Of a stretch of DNA of 64,000 nt, positions 56,459-64,000 are shown one piece after another; position 1 is the first letter of the stretch; every line of letters begins with the position of its first letter. Source of the DNA: Paenibacillus oleatilyticus (GTDB taxonomy: Bacteria; Bacillota; Bacilli; Paenibacillales; NBRC-103111); NCBI RefSeq assembly GCF_018998565.1, contig NZ_JAHNZO010000029.1, positions 41,889 to 105,888 of the forward strand, written 5' to 3'. The notes under the pieces were generated by a model. It was not told where the DNA came from. It saw only the letters and a program-made list of their open reading frames with translations, and searched no databases. A program made the position numbers and the translations under genes.

Positions 56459-58150
56459 ATGCCCGACAAGCCTTGGCTGCGTCACTATCCTGCCGAGGTG
56501 CCGCCGACGTTCGACTACCCGCGACATTCGCTGGCTTGTTTTTTGACGGAGTCCGCCCGTATGTATCCGCAGCGTGCCGCCTTGGATTTTATGGGCAAAA
56601 CGATGACTTACCGCAAGCTTCTGGAGCAAGCGAGCCGATTTGCGGACGCGCTTGTCCGGCACGGCGTGCGCCAAGGCGACCGGGTGGCGCTCATGCTGCC
56701 GAACTGCCCGCAAACGGTCATTGCGTATTTCGGCACGCTGCTTATGGGCGGTATCGTCGTGATGACCAATCCGATGTACACCCCGCGCGAACTGGAGTAT
56801 CAGCTTAAGGATGCGGGGGCCCGGACGATCGTCACGCTGGATCTGCTGTACCGGCGGGTATCGGAAATTGCCGAGTCCGCCGAGCTAAGACATGTCATCG
56901 TCACGTCGATCAAGGACTACATGCCTGTCCCGCAAAAATGGCTCTACCCGTTGTTCGCGAAGAAGCAGGGACTGGACCGGAGAGTCGTTTACGGCAACGG
57001 CGTTTACCCGTTCCGGCAATTTATTGAGCGGGGTTCCCCGGAGCTTCGGCAAGCGGAGGTGGATGCGGAGCGCGATCTGGCTTTGATCCAATATACGGGA
57101 GGCACGACCGGGCGAGCCAAAGGGGTGATGCTGACGCATTATAACCTGATCGCCAATTCGATTCAAAGCCGGCTGTGGTCCTACCGTTTGAAGTCCGGGC
57201 AGGAAACGTACTTGTCGGCGCTGCCGTTTTTTCATGTGTTCGGGCTGACGGTGCTGCTGAATCAGTCCGTTTATTTGGGCGGAACGCTGGCGCTCCTGCC
57301 GCGATTCGAGACCGGCTTGCTGCTTGAGACCATCCGCCGGACGAAGCCGACCGTGTTCCCCGGTGCGCCGACGATGTATATTGCGCTTCTTCAGCAAGCC
57401 CGCAAGCCGCGGTTTAACCTGTCCTCGCTGAAGCTGTGCATCAGCGGGGCCGCTCCGCTGCCGCTTGAGGTGCAGGAGCAGTTCGAGGCCATCTCGGGAG
57501 GCCGCCTCGTCGAGGGCTACGGTTTAACGGAAGCGTCGCCCATCACGCACGGGAACAACATCTGGGAGCGGCGGAAAATCGGCTCCATCGGCATTCCGTT
57601 CCCCGATACGGACGCGCGGATTGTCGACCCGCAGACGCTGGAGGAGCTGCCGGTCGGAGAGGTTGGCGAGCTGGCCGTCCGCGGGCCTCAAGTGATGAAG
57701 GGCTATTGGAACCGGCCGGAGGATACCGCAGCGGCGCTGAAGGACGGATGGCTGTACACCGGCGATATGGGAAGGATGGATGAAGACGGCTTTTTTTACA
57801 TTTTGGACCGGAAAAAGGACTTAATCATCGCCGGCGGCTTCAATATTTATCCGCGCGAGATCGAGGAGGTGCTGTACGAGCACCCGGATGTGGCGGAGGC
57901 CGTGGTGGCCGGCGTGCGCGATCCGTACCGGGGGGAAACGGTCAAGGCGTATCTGGTTATGAAGCAAGGCAGCGAGGCGGGAGCCGAGGAGCTCAACCGG
58001 TGGTGCCGGGAGCGGCTGGCCGCCTACAAGGTGCCCCACATTTACGAATTTCGGGACCATCTGCCCAAAACGATGGTCGGCAAAGTGCTTCGCAGAAAGC
58101 TGCTGGAAGAAGAGGCGGAACGGACGGAAGGCGAAACGCCCGGCGATTGA
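56459..58150 (+). CDS. lcfA: Long-chain fatty-acid--CoA ligase
   Basis: A 563-residue ANL-superfamily ligase that activates fatty acids with ATP and CoA. The P-loop YTGGTTGRAKGVMLTH lies near residue 210, ALPFFHVFGLT near 260, YGLTEASPITHGN near 360, TGDMGRMDEDGFFYILDRKKD near 440 and the C-terminal lysine KTMVGKVLRRKLL near 545. It matches B. subtilis LcfA throughout. ATG 56459 follows GGAGGTGG. It stands alone and probably feeds beta-oxidation; no FadR site was seen. Confidence 0.93.
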   Translation: MPDKPWLRHYPAEVPPTFDYPRHSLACFLTESARMYPQRAALDFMGKTMTYRKLLEQASRFADALVRHGVRQGDRVALMLPNCPQTVIAYFGTLLMGGIVVMTNPMYTPRELEYQLKDAGARTIVTLDLLYRRVSEIAESAELRHVIVTSIKDYMPVPQKWLYPLFAKKQGLDRRVVYGNGVYPFRQFIERGSPELRQAEVDAERDLALIQYTGGTTGRAKGVMLTHYNLIANSIQSRLWSYRLKSGQETYLSALPFFHVFGLTVLLNQSVYLGGTLALLPRFETGLLLETIRRTKPTVFPGAPTMYIALLQQARKPRFNLSSLKLCISGAAPLPLEVQEQFEAISGGRLVEGYGLTEASPITHGNNIWERRKIGSIGIPFPDTDARIVDPQTLEELPVGEVGELAVRGPQVMKGYWNRPEDTAAALKDGWLYTGDMGRMDEDGFFYILDRKKDLIIAGGFNIYPREIEEVLYEHPDVAEAVVAGVRDPYRGETVKAYLVMKQGSEAGAEELNRWCRERLAAYKVPHIYEFRDHLPKTMVGKVLRRKLLEEEAERTEGETPGD

Positions 58151-58271
58151 CGGCAGGTGCGGCCGGGGCCCTGAACCGAAGGACGGATCGTCCGATTCAT
58201 GAGCGATAATCCCGTCTTTCTCCGCCGCAGGCACCCCGGCGTCCGGCCCCATGTCAAAAGGAAAGCCGAAA

Positions 58272-58325
58272 AGGGCCAGCCCATCATCGGTCTTTGTAAA
58301 AAGACTGGAGGGCGGCCCTCTTCCT
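58272..58325. terminator. Bidirectional terminator after lcfA
   Basis: An outer AGGGCC/GGCCCT pair encloses the strong hairpin GGTCTTT-GTAA-AAAGAC; it serves lcfA and the convergent hydrolase gene. Confidence 0.65.
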
Positions 58326-58362
58326 ATTCGTTTCGATCATTCGGCAGCGATTAGGAGGATGT

Positions 58363-59640
58363 TCACTTTGTCTGCTTTAAGGCGGCAATAGCTTCCCGGA
58401 AGGCAACTACTTCTTCGAGCATTTCACTCTCTTGTGTATTGACGCTGGTCTTGACGATAACGATGTTTTCCTTTTGATTTACATAAATGGATTGGCCATA
58501 AATGCCGCTTGCAAGAATTTCTTGGCTGTCGCCGGGCAGCCACCACTGATTTTTATAGTATGGCATTCCCGGACTGCCGACATAGGTTTCTTTGACCCAG
58601 TTATCGGAGATGATCCGCTTGCCGTTCCAGAGACCGTTATTCAAGTACAGGCGGCCGAATTTGGCATAGTCGCGCAGCGTTGCATTGAGAAAGGCGAATG
58701 TCATGTCATCGCCGTGCAAATCCGTGTTCCAATAGGCGCGGCTTTCCATGCCGAGGGGCTTCCATATTTTTTCTTCCAAATATTGCGCAGGCTGCTTTCC
58801 GGTTACTCTGTGAATGAGCATGCCCAGCACCTGGGTGTCCGATCCTTTATAAGTAAAGGTCCCCGGTGGGGTTTCGGCAGGGAGGGTTGCCATTTTGCTG
58901 TTGAAAGATTTTTTATTCACAAATAATTCATTGTACCACACGGTTCTGTAAGGCTCTTCAAAAACGGGATATTTTACGCCGGACGCCATGTTGAGAATAT
59001 GTTGAATCGTCACGCCGTTATACCCCGACTGACTCAGCTCCGGCAAATAATCGGTGATCGGATCGTTTACGCTTCGAATGTACCCTTCGTCTATGGCAAT
59101 GCCGATGAGGGCGGAAGTAAACGATTTGGACATGGACCAGGACGTATTCAACGTTTTTGCCGTATTGCCCAGGTAATACTTTTCCACCAATATTTTATCG
59201 TCTTGTATGATAAGAAGACCTGTCGTTACGGTGCGTGCGAGCAAATCTTTAAACTGTCGGGTCTGTCCATTATACGTGTAAGTGAAATTGGGCAGTTGGC
59301 GGAGATCTTTTTTGAACCGGTACACATTGTGTTTATCATGGTGGATCGTTCGGCTTGGGAAAACTTTATCCATGGAACGAAAATTTTGCACGATCTTCTT
59401 TCGGTCAAACAGGGTTAAAAATTTGGACGGATCATAAGTCGCCGAGCTAACGGATAACTGCTCCTCCTCCGGCCCGACGATTTCTTTGTCAATCGGCAAT
59501 TGGACATCCTCGTAATCTTCCAAGCTCGCAATCTGCGATTCCTCCGCATGCGACACGGAGTAGAGAGGAGAGAAGCTGCCAAACGATCCGATGACAAAAG
59601 TGCTGAGAACTGCTGACATTAACCACGGTTTCTTGGACAT
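58363..59640 (-). CDS. Secreted serine hydrolase (beta-lactamase/6-aminohexanoate hydrolase type)
   Basis: A 425-residue exported serine hydrolase of the beta-lactamase superfamily class C/NylB type. A signal peptide (LMSAVLSTFVIGSFGSFSPLYSVSHA, cleavage near residue 32) is followed by a linker, and the catalytic Ser-Met-Ser-Lys in TSWSMSKSFTSALIG places the nucleophile at about residue 169 and the general-base Lys at 172; TYKGSDTQVLGMLIHRVTG and WWLPGDSQEILASGIYGQSIYV complete the fold. Relatives hydrolyse amides, esters or peptides. The ATG follows AGAGGTG. A cre-like site overlaps its promoter. Confidence 0.88.
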   Translation of the reverse strand: MSKKPWLMSAVLSTFVIGSFGSFSPLYSVSHAEESQIASLEDYEDVQLPIDKEIVGPEEEQLSVSSATYDPSKFLTLFDRKKIVQNFRSMDKVFPSRTIHHDKHNVYRFKKDLRQLPNFTYTYNGQTRQFKDLLARTVTTGLLIIQDDKILVEKYYLGNTAKTLNTSWSMSKSFTSALIGIAIDEGYIRSVNDPITDYLPELSQSGYNGVTIQHILNMASGVKYPVFEEPYRTVWYNELFVNKKSFNSKMATLPAETPPGTFTYKGSDTQVLGMLIHRVTGKQPAQYLEEKIWKPLGMESRAYWNTDLHGDDMTFAFLNATLRDYAKFGRLYLNNGLWNGKRIISDNWVKETYVGSPGMPYYKNQWWLPGDSQEILASGIYGQSIYVNQKENIVIVKTSVNTQESEMLEEVVAFREAIAALKQTK

Positions 59641-59660
59641 GTGCTGTTACACCTCTTAAC

Positions 59661-59693
59661 ATTATAGTAATAGATTGGCAGAAAGCGCTTGCA
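59661..59693 (-). promoter_or_regulatory. Promoter with overlapping cre site
   Basis: On the minus strand a perfect TATAAT (59661-59666) serves the serine hydrolase. The cre-like sequence AGAAAGCGCTTGCA (59680-59693; 13 of 14 matches to TGWAARCGYTWNCW) covers the -35 position, where CcpA would repress. Confidence 0.7.
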
Positions 59694-59981
59694 TGATTTA
59701 TTTTACAATATTTAATAAAATATTACAAATAAAGAACATACTTCCGAAGTGAGGGTACCTAAAGAAAACAACACTCCGCCTAGAATTTGTCGCTTCCTTA
59801 TTTGGATAAATGGGATTACAACTTAATTAACGTAATATTTTATCACACATCCCAAAAAATGGCGTTCCATTCGCCGATAAAAGGGGGGATTTCATACGAT
59901 TCATCGGCCGGCACGATATCCGGCCTGACCCGTCCAAAAAAAAGCAGCAAAACCTATTTAGCAGAAGGAGGATTGTTTATA
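59694..59981. other. Leader of the secreted lyase gene
   Basis: About 290 bases. AT-rich at first, with an AATATTT-AATA-AAATATT near-palindrome around 59706-59724. No convincing SigA promoter was found. A GAAGGAGG site (59963-59970) precedes the TTG start. An open frame continues upstream to 59787 but has no ribosome site. Confidence 0.4.
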
Positions 59982-62900
59982 TTGGCAGCTAAAAAAGGAT
60001 TGACACTGATGCTGAGCGCGGCGCTTGTCCTGACCTCCTGGGGCTTTTTTTCGGCTTCGCAAGCGGAGGCCGCCGGGGTGCACCCGTCGCTTCCGGATTG
60101 GTCCCATGCGGGCTACAAGGGCGGGGTGCCGCTGCCGACCGGAGGGACGGTCATCGATCTGGCATCCAAAGGCGTAAAGGCCAATGACGGCAAGGACGAT
60201 TCCGATGCGCTGCAGGCAGTCATCGACGCGATTCGCAGCGGCTCGTTAACCGTCAACGGCGCCAAGGTCAGCGAGACGAACCGGGCGATTCTGCAATTTC
60301 CCGCCGGAGAGATCAATCTGAGCAAGTTCATCCGGGCGGACGCCAGCTGGGTGACCTTCCGAGGCGCGGGCACCGACCCGGCCACGGGAACAAAGATGGT
60401 GTTCAGGCCTGCCAGCACGTACACATCGGATAACGGCCTGCCCGTCATCGACGGCAAGCTGTGGCCGGGATACGGCGCTTTTCGCGTGGAGGACCGGGAC
60501 AAAGATCCGGGCGAGCCCGACTATGAAGGCAGCATCAACTTTCATTGGAAATCCGGCGTCAAGGTAGCCAATGCCGGCGGCGGAACGAAGGGCGGCAATC
60601 AAATCAAGCTGGCCAGCGGAGGCGGCAAAAAATTCAAGACCGGGGACACGATCTACGTCGGAGCGGCCAATACGGCGGACTTTTATCAAATGATGGGCGC
60701 CCCGCAAAATTATTGGATCAATCAGCATATGCGCAGCCAAATGTTCAAAGTGACAAGTCTGAGCGGGGATACGCTGACGATCGACAAGCCGCTGGAATTT
60801 GACATTCCGTACAGCAACGGCGGAGCGATTCTGGGAACGACCTACTACAGCAAGGTCATGCCGATCAAGCTTGTGGAAGGCGTCGGTTTTGAAAATTTTT
60901 ATTTTACGCAAGATATTTCCTATACGCAGTACAGCAATAAAAATGTAAACGATTACGATCCGGTCTCGAATCCGAACGGCGTCGGCTTGAAATTTACGAA
61001 CGAGGCCCCGGAATACGCGATCCACGCAATTGTGTTCAAATGGGCGCAAAACGGCTGGGTGAAGGGCATCCGCACCTACATGACGGGCTCGCACCCGATT
61101 GTCACCGAATTCGCCAGATATATGGAGTTTCGGGACAATGTCATTTTCGGTTCGTGGAACAAAGGCAAAGGCGGCCACGGCTACTTCCGAGGCTCCAAAT
61201 TGTACGACAGCAAAATTATGAACAATACGATCGACCGCGTCCGCCATCTGACACTGCAATGGTCGGCCACGGGCAACGTCGTTTCGGGCAATACGATGAC
61301 GGTGGATATGAATCTGCACGGCGGCTGGGAGCGCCGCAATCTCATCGAGAACAACGTGATTACCGTTCCTTTCCGGCATCGCAGCTGGGGCGAGGGAGAA
61401 GGCGGCTCGGAGCCGGAAGGCGGAACCTGGTACCCCATCTGGTACGGTGCAGGGCCTCACGCGTCCAAGTGGTCGGGCTCGACCGGCGAGCAGAATGTGT
61501 TTTTCAACAACACGATGAGCAAGCAGGAAACGGACGGCGGAAGCTACACGACGTATGCGCCTTATAACGACCCTCACCGCATCTATCAAATCGGCTGGGA
61601 CGGAAGCAAGTGGGCGCACCTGGAGAAGCCGGCCGGGACGCTGATCGGCACCTGGACCGATAACGAGAAAGTGGACTATGCGCTCGCTCCAAACAAAGGC
61701 GTCTACGACTGCTTGACGTTTTCGGGAACCTCTCTGTTGGGCGGCGGAACGGCCGTCTTGAATTGCAAAGGCAGCAACCCCGGGGATACGCAGGCGCCGT
61801 CGGCACCAGCCAATTTGACGGCAACCGGCGTCACGTCCTCTTCGGTGTCGTTTTCTTGGCATGCTTCCACGGACAACGTCGGCGTCACCGGCTATGACGT
61901 CTACAACGGCACTGCGCTGGCCGCCACCGTGACCGGCACCGGCGCAACAGTCAGCGGGCTGAGCCCGAATACGGCGTACACGTTTACGGTCAAGGCGAAG
62001 GATGCGGCCGGCAATGTCTCTGCAGCGAGCAATGCCGTTCAGGTAACGACCAGCGGAGGCACGCAGAACCCTGTGCCGGTTACGCTGACGGCAGCGGAAG
62101 ACAGCTTTGTTCGAGGCGGGACGTATGCCAACGACAACTATGGCTCCTCGGACACCATGAGCGTCAAGCGGAGAGCCTCCAATGCCTCCTACGACCGCAA
62201 GGGCTATCTGAAATTCAACCTGTCTTCGATCAGCGGAAATGTCAGCTCGGCGATCCTGAAGCTGTATGTCACGAATATTCACAGCAACACGACGTCCTAC
62301 AAGCTGGAAGCCAGAGGTCTGCAAAACGACGCATGGAGCGAAGCGACGATTAACGCTGCGAACCAGCCCACGGAAGCAGGAACCCTCATAGGCACGGCAA
62401 CTATCAACCAAAAAGGCGCATACGTCAGCTTTGATGCGACCGCCTTTGTGAAAAGCCATACCGATGGAACCGTCAGCTTCCGGCTTGTCGGCTTGGACGA
62501 GGATTTGGGCGCCGATTACGCGACCAAGGAACATGCCAATGCGGCGATACGCCCCGTTCTTGTCGTGAATGCAGGAGGAAGCGGCGGCGATACGCAGCCG
62601 CCTTCGGTGCCGACCGGGCTGTCCGTTACGGGCAAAACCTCCTCCAGCGTATCGCTCGCATGGAATGCCTCGACCGACAATACGGGTGTCGCGGCCTACG
62701 AGGTGTATAACGGCTCGGCATTGGCCGCTACGGTGACGGGAACAACCGCGACCGTCGGCGGATTAAGTCCGAATACGGCATACACTTTCACGGTCAAAGC
62801 GAAGGATGCGGCCGGCAACGCTTCCGGCGCAAGCATTCCGGCCAGCGCGAGGACGGATGCGGTCGGAGCAGGGTGCCCGGGCGCGCTGAATTCGACGCCG

Positions 62901-63824
62901 GCGATTCAAAACGCGATGAAAAACGCGAAGCCCGGCGATATCATCAGCATTGCTCCGGGAACTTATCTCGGCGACGTGTCGACGTCCGGGGATACGCCCA
63001 GAACGCCGGATGATCCTTATGGGCCCGGACTGTTCTTTTCGCCGAAAAACGGGACGGCTGCCGCTCACATCGTGCTGAAAAGCTGCGATCCCGGCAACCG
63101 GGCGATTTTAACGGGAAAAGCGGTAAACGACGGGTCCTACGGCATCCATTTGACGGGGGATTATTGGGAAGTCCGCGATCTGATCGTTACGAACGCCCAA
63201 AAGGGGATCGTGGTCGATAACGGCAACAACAACCTGCTGAACAACGTTGAAGTGCATCGGATCGGGGACGAGGGCGTCCATTTTCGGGACGGCAGCTCGT
63301 ACAATACGCTGGAATACTCCAAAATTTACGATACGGGCAACTACCAGCCGGGGTATGGGGAAGGAGCCTATGTCGGATCAGATGAGAGCTCGCCATACGA
63401 GCACACCGTGATCGGAAATACGATCCGGCACACCGTCTTCGACGGCGGAATTACGGCAGAGCACATCGATATCAAGGAGGGCGCCGACGGCACCGTGGTG
63501 GAGAATTGCTATTTCAACGGGACCGGCATGACGGGAGATAACAGCGCCGATAGCTTCATTGACGTGAAGGGCGTCAATTCCGTGATTCGCTTTAACGAGG
63601 GCTATCGGAACGGGAATGCGAAGGTGGCGGACGCGTTTCAGGTACGGACCCACGGCTCCAAGTACCCGACCGGAAAGGACAATACGTTTTATAACAATAA
63701 GGTGAATCTCGATAACGCGCCGGGATACGTTGTCAATGCCACAAGCGCCGCTACGGGCACGAAAGCGCACGACGACGTCCGAATCGGCGGCGGCAATTTA
63801 TACAACAAAAATGTGAACAAATAA
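59982..63824 (+). CDS. Secreted modular protein with two beta-helix domains, two FN3 and a CBM96-like module
   Basis: A 1,280-residue secreted protein, probably a polysaccharide lyase or glycosidase. A signal peptide (LMLSAALVLTSWGFFSASQAEA, about 30 residues) precedes a right-handed beta-helix domain (about 35-600; VIDLASKGVKANDGKDDSDA and NRAILQFPAGEINLSKF resemble the Pectate_lyase_3 opening). Then come FN3 (about 604-690), a DNRLRE/CBM96-like domain (about 699-864; EDSFVRGGTYANDNYGSSD), a second FN3 (about 873-960), and a second beta-helix lyase-like domain (about 963-1280; IQNAMKNAKPGDIISIAPGTY). TTG 59982 follows GAAGGAGG by ten bases; ATG 60009 is a fallback. The substrate is unknown. 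Confidence 0.85.
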   Translation: MAAKKGLTLMLSAALVLTSWGFFSASQAEAAGVHPSLPDWSHAGYKGGVPLPTGGTVIDLASKGVKANDGKDDSDALQAVIDAIRSGSLTVNGAKVSETNRAILQFPAGEINLSKFIRADASWVTFRGAGTDPATGTKMVFRPASTYTSDNGLPVIDGKLWPGYGAFRVEDRDKDPGEPDYEGSINFHWKSGVKVANAGGGTKGGNQIKLASGGGKKFKTGDTIYVGAANTADFYQMMGAPQNYWINQHMRSQMFKVTSLSGDTLTIDKPLEFDIPYSNGGAILGTTYYSKVMPIKLVEGVGFENFYFTQDISYTQYSNKNVNDYDPVSNPNGVGLKFTNEAPEYAIHAIVFKWAQNGWVKGIRTYMTGSHPIVTEFARYMEFRDNVIFGSWNKGKGGHGYFRGSKLYDSKIMNNTIDRVRHLTLQWSATGNVVSGNTMTVDMNLHGGWERRNLIENNVITVPFRHRSWGEGEGGSEPEGGTWYPIWYGAGPHASKWSGSTGEQNVFFNNTMSKQETDGGSYTTYAPYNDPHRIYQIGWDGSKWAHLEKPAGTLIGTWTDNEKVDYALAPNKGVYDCLTFSGTSLLGGGTAVLNCKGSNPGDTQAPSAPANLTATGVTSSSVSFSWHASTDNVGVTGYDVYNGTALAATVTGTGATVSGLSPNTAYTFTVKAKDAAGNVSAASNAVQVTTSGGTQNPVPVTLTAAEDSFVRGGTYANDNYGSSDTMSVKRRASNASYDRKGYLKFNLSSISGNVSSAILKLYVTNIHSNTTSYKLEARGLQNDAWSEATINAANQPTEAGTLIGTATINQKGAYVSFDATAFVKSHTDGTVSFRLVGLDEDLGADYATKEHANAAIRPVLVVNAGGSGGDTQPPSVPTGLSVTGKTSSSVSLAWNASTDNTGVAAYEVYNGSALAATVTGTTATVGGLSPNTAYTFTVKAKDAAGNASGASIPASARTDAVGAGCPGALNSTPAIQNAMKNAKPGDIISIAPGTYLGDVSTSGDTPRTPDDPYGPGLFFSPKNGTAAAHIVLKSCDPGNRAILTGKAVNDGSYGIHLTGDYWEVRDLIVTNAQKGIVVDNGNNNLLNNVEVHRIGDEGVHFRDGSSYNTLEYSKIYDTGNYQPGYGEGAYVGSDESSPYEHTVIGNTIRHTVFDGGITAEHIDIKEGADGTVVENCYFNGTGMTGDNSADSFIDVKGVNSVIRFNEGYRNGNAKVADAFQVRTHGSKYPTGKDNTFYNNKVNLDNAPGYVVNATSAATGTKAHDDVRIGGGNLYNKNVNK

Positions 63825-63876
63825 TCGCGGGGAGCAGCTGCTGACTTTGATATGACTTGCGACCAATCGGCACATT

Positions 63877-63917
63877 AGCATGGGGGCATTCTCTCTTCAC
63901 GAGGGAATGTCTCTTTT
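63877..63917 (+). terminator. Terminator-like hairpin after the lyase gene
   Basis: GGCATTCTCTC pairs with GAGGGAATGTC around TTCAC, followed by the weak tract TCTTTTC. Confidence 0.55.
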
Positions 63918-63924
63918 CTATGAA

Positions 63925-64000
63925 GCGTGCCCAGAGGCACGCATCTTCTAGCCGGTGAAAATCCGGTCGCGGGAGGGGCCAAGCCCCCGCGTAGCTAGGA
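63925..64000 (+). ncRNA. Start of a structured RNA, possibly the 5' end of a group II intron (cut by window end)
   Basis: GCGTGCC-CAGA-GGCACGC hairpin (63925-63942) is followed by a three-way junction: CTAGC (63948-63952) with GCTAG (63994-63998) enclosing CCGG/CCGG (63952-63966) and GCGGGAGGGGC with GCCCCCGC (63969-63990). The GTGCC start and the GCCGGTGAAAATCCGGTC block resemble 5' ends of bacterial group II introns. The rest lies beyond the window, so the class is a guess. Confidence 0.4.

Noticed and set aside
60246..62534. 762-codon minus-strand frame over the secreted lyase
   Set aside because: Antisense shadow; the plus strand has a signal peptide and recognisable FN3 and CBM modules.
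1..64000. CRISPR array, transposase, integrase, tRNA or rRNA gene
   Set aside because: No regularly spaced repeats, transposase motifs or tRNA/rRNA sequences were recognised anywhere in the window.

Overview
The window looks like a chromosomal segment of an endospore-forming, Gram-positive Paenibacillaceae-type bacterium (Paenibacillus, Cohnella or a close relative). The reasons are moderately high GC with AT-rich intergenic gaps, strong AGGAGG-type ribosome binding sites with frequent GTG and TTG starts, and a core gene order close to the Bacillus subtilis yrr region (cymR, iscS, PRC-barrel gene, AI-2E permease, alaS, ireB, ruvX, DUF1292, mltG, two U32 genes, a class B PBP). A KinB-type sporulation kinase, Fur-box and cre-like sites also fit. 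The assignment comes from protein and gene-order resemblance alone.

Layout. 1-19,000 is housekeeping: mnmA (cut by the window edge) diverges from cymR-iscS-PRC-barrel-zinc ribbon; then an AI-2E permease, an ArsB/NhaD transporter behind a structured leader, T-box-alaS-ireB-ruvX, two acidic DUF1292 proteins, mltG, two U32 (tRNA hydroxylation) genes, a chemotaxis receptor and a penicillin-binding protein. 19,000-28,300 is mixed: a KinB-like kinase behind a sugar epimerase, a frameshifted metallophosphoesterase remnant, a phytanoyl-dioxygenase/HEAT fusion, a DUF2157 plus GDYXXLXY pair, an ECF41 sigma factor with its own promoter signature, the octanoyl transferase lipL and an esterase.

28,400-33,400 is the pyruvate dehydrogenase operon pdhABCD, with lipL 1 kb upstream. 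33,500-34,700 is an AT-richer insert with two paralogous small secreted cysteine proteins. 35,200-38,400 is a CUT1 sugar ABC importer without an ATPase. 38,500-43,500 is a TetR-controlled export operon (membrane fusion protein, ABC-2 permease, large secreted protein of unknown function), also without an ATPase; this is the strongest candidate for an undescribed system. 43,600-50,400 carries a GNAT, a YdjC/ChbG deacetylase, a GH4 glucosidase plus BadF-type kinase facing a GntR/UTRA regulator across clear operators, an AraC regulator and an SRPBCC protein.

50,500-64,000 holds an acyltransferase, an unknown protein with a basic tail, HAD and DUF429 genes, a flavodoxin under a Fur box, a phosphoglucomutase-like HAD, long-chain acyl-CoA ligase lcfA, a secreted serine hydrolase whose promoter is overlapped by a cre-like site, and a 1,280-residue secreted two-beta-helix polysaccharide-degrading protein. 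The last 80 bases fold like the beginning of a structured RNA, possibly a group II intron, cut by the window end. No tRNA, rRNA, CRISPR array, transposase or prophage gene was seen.
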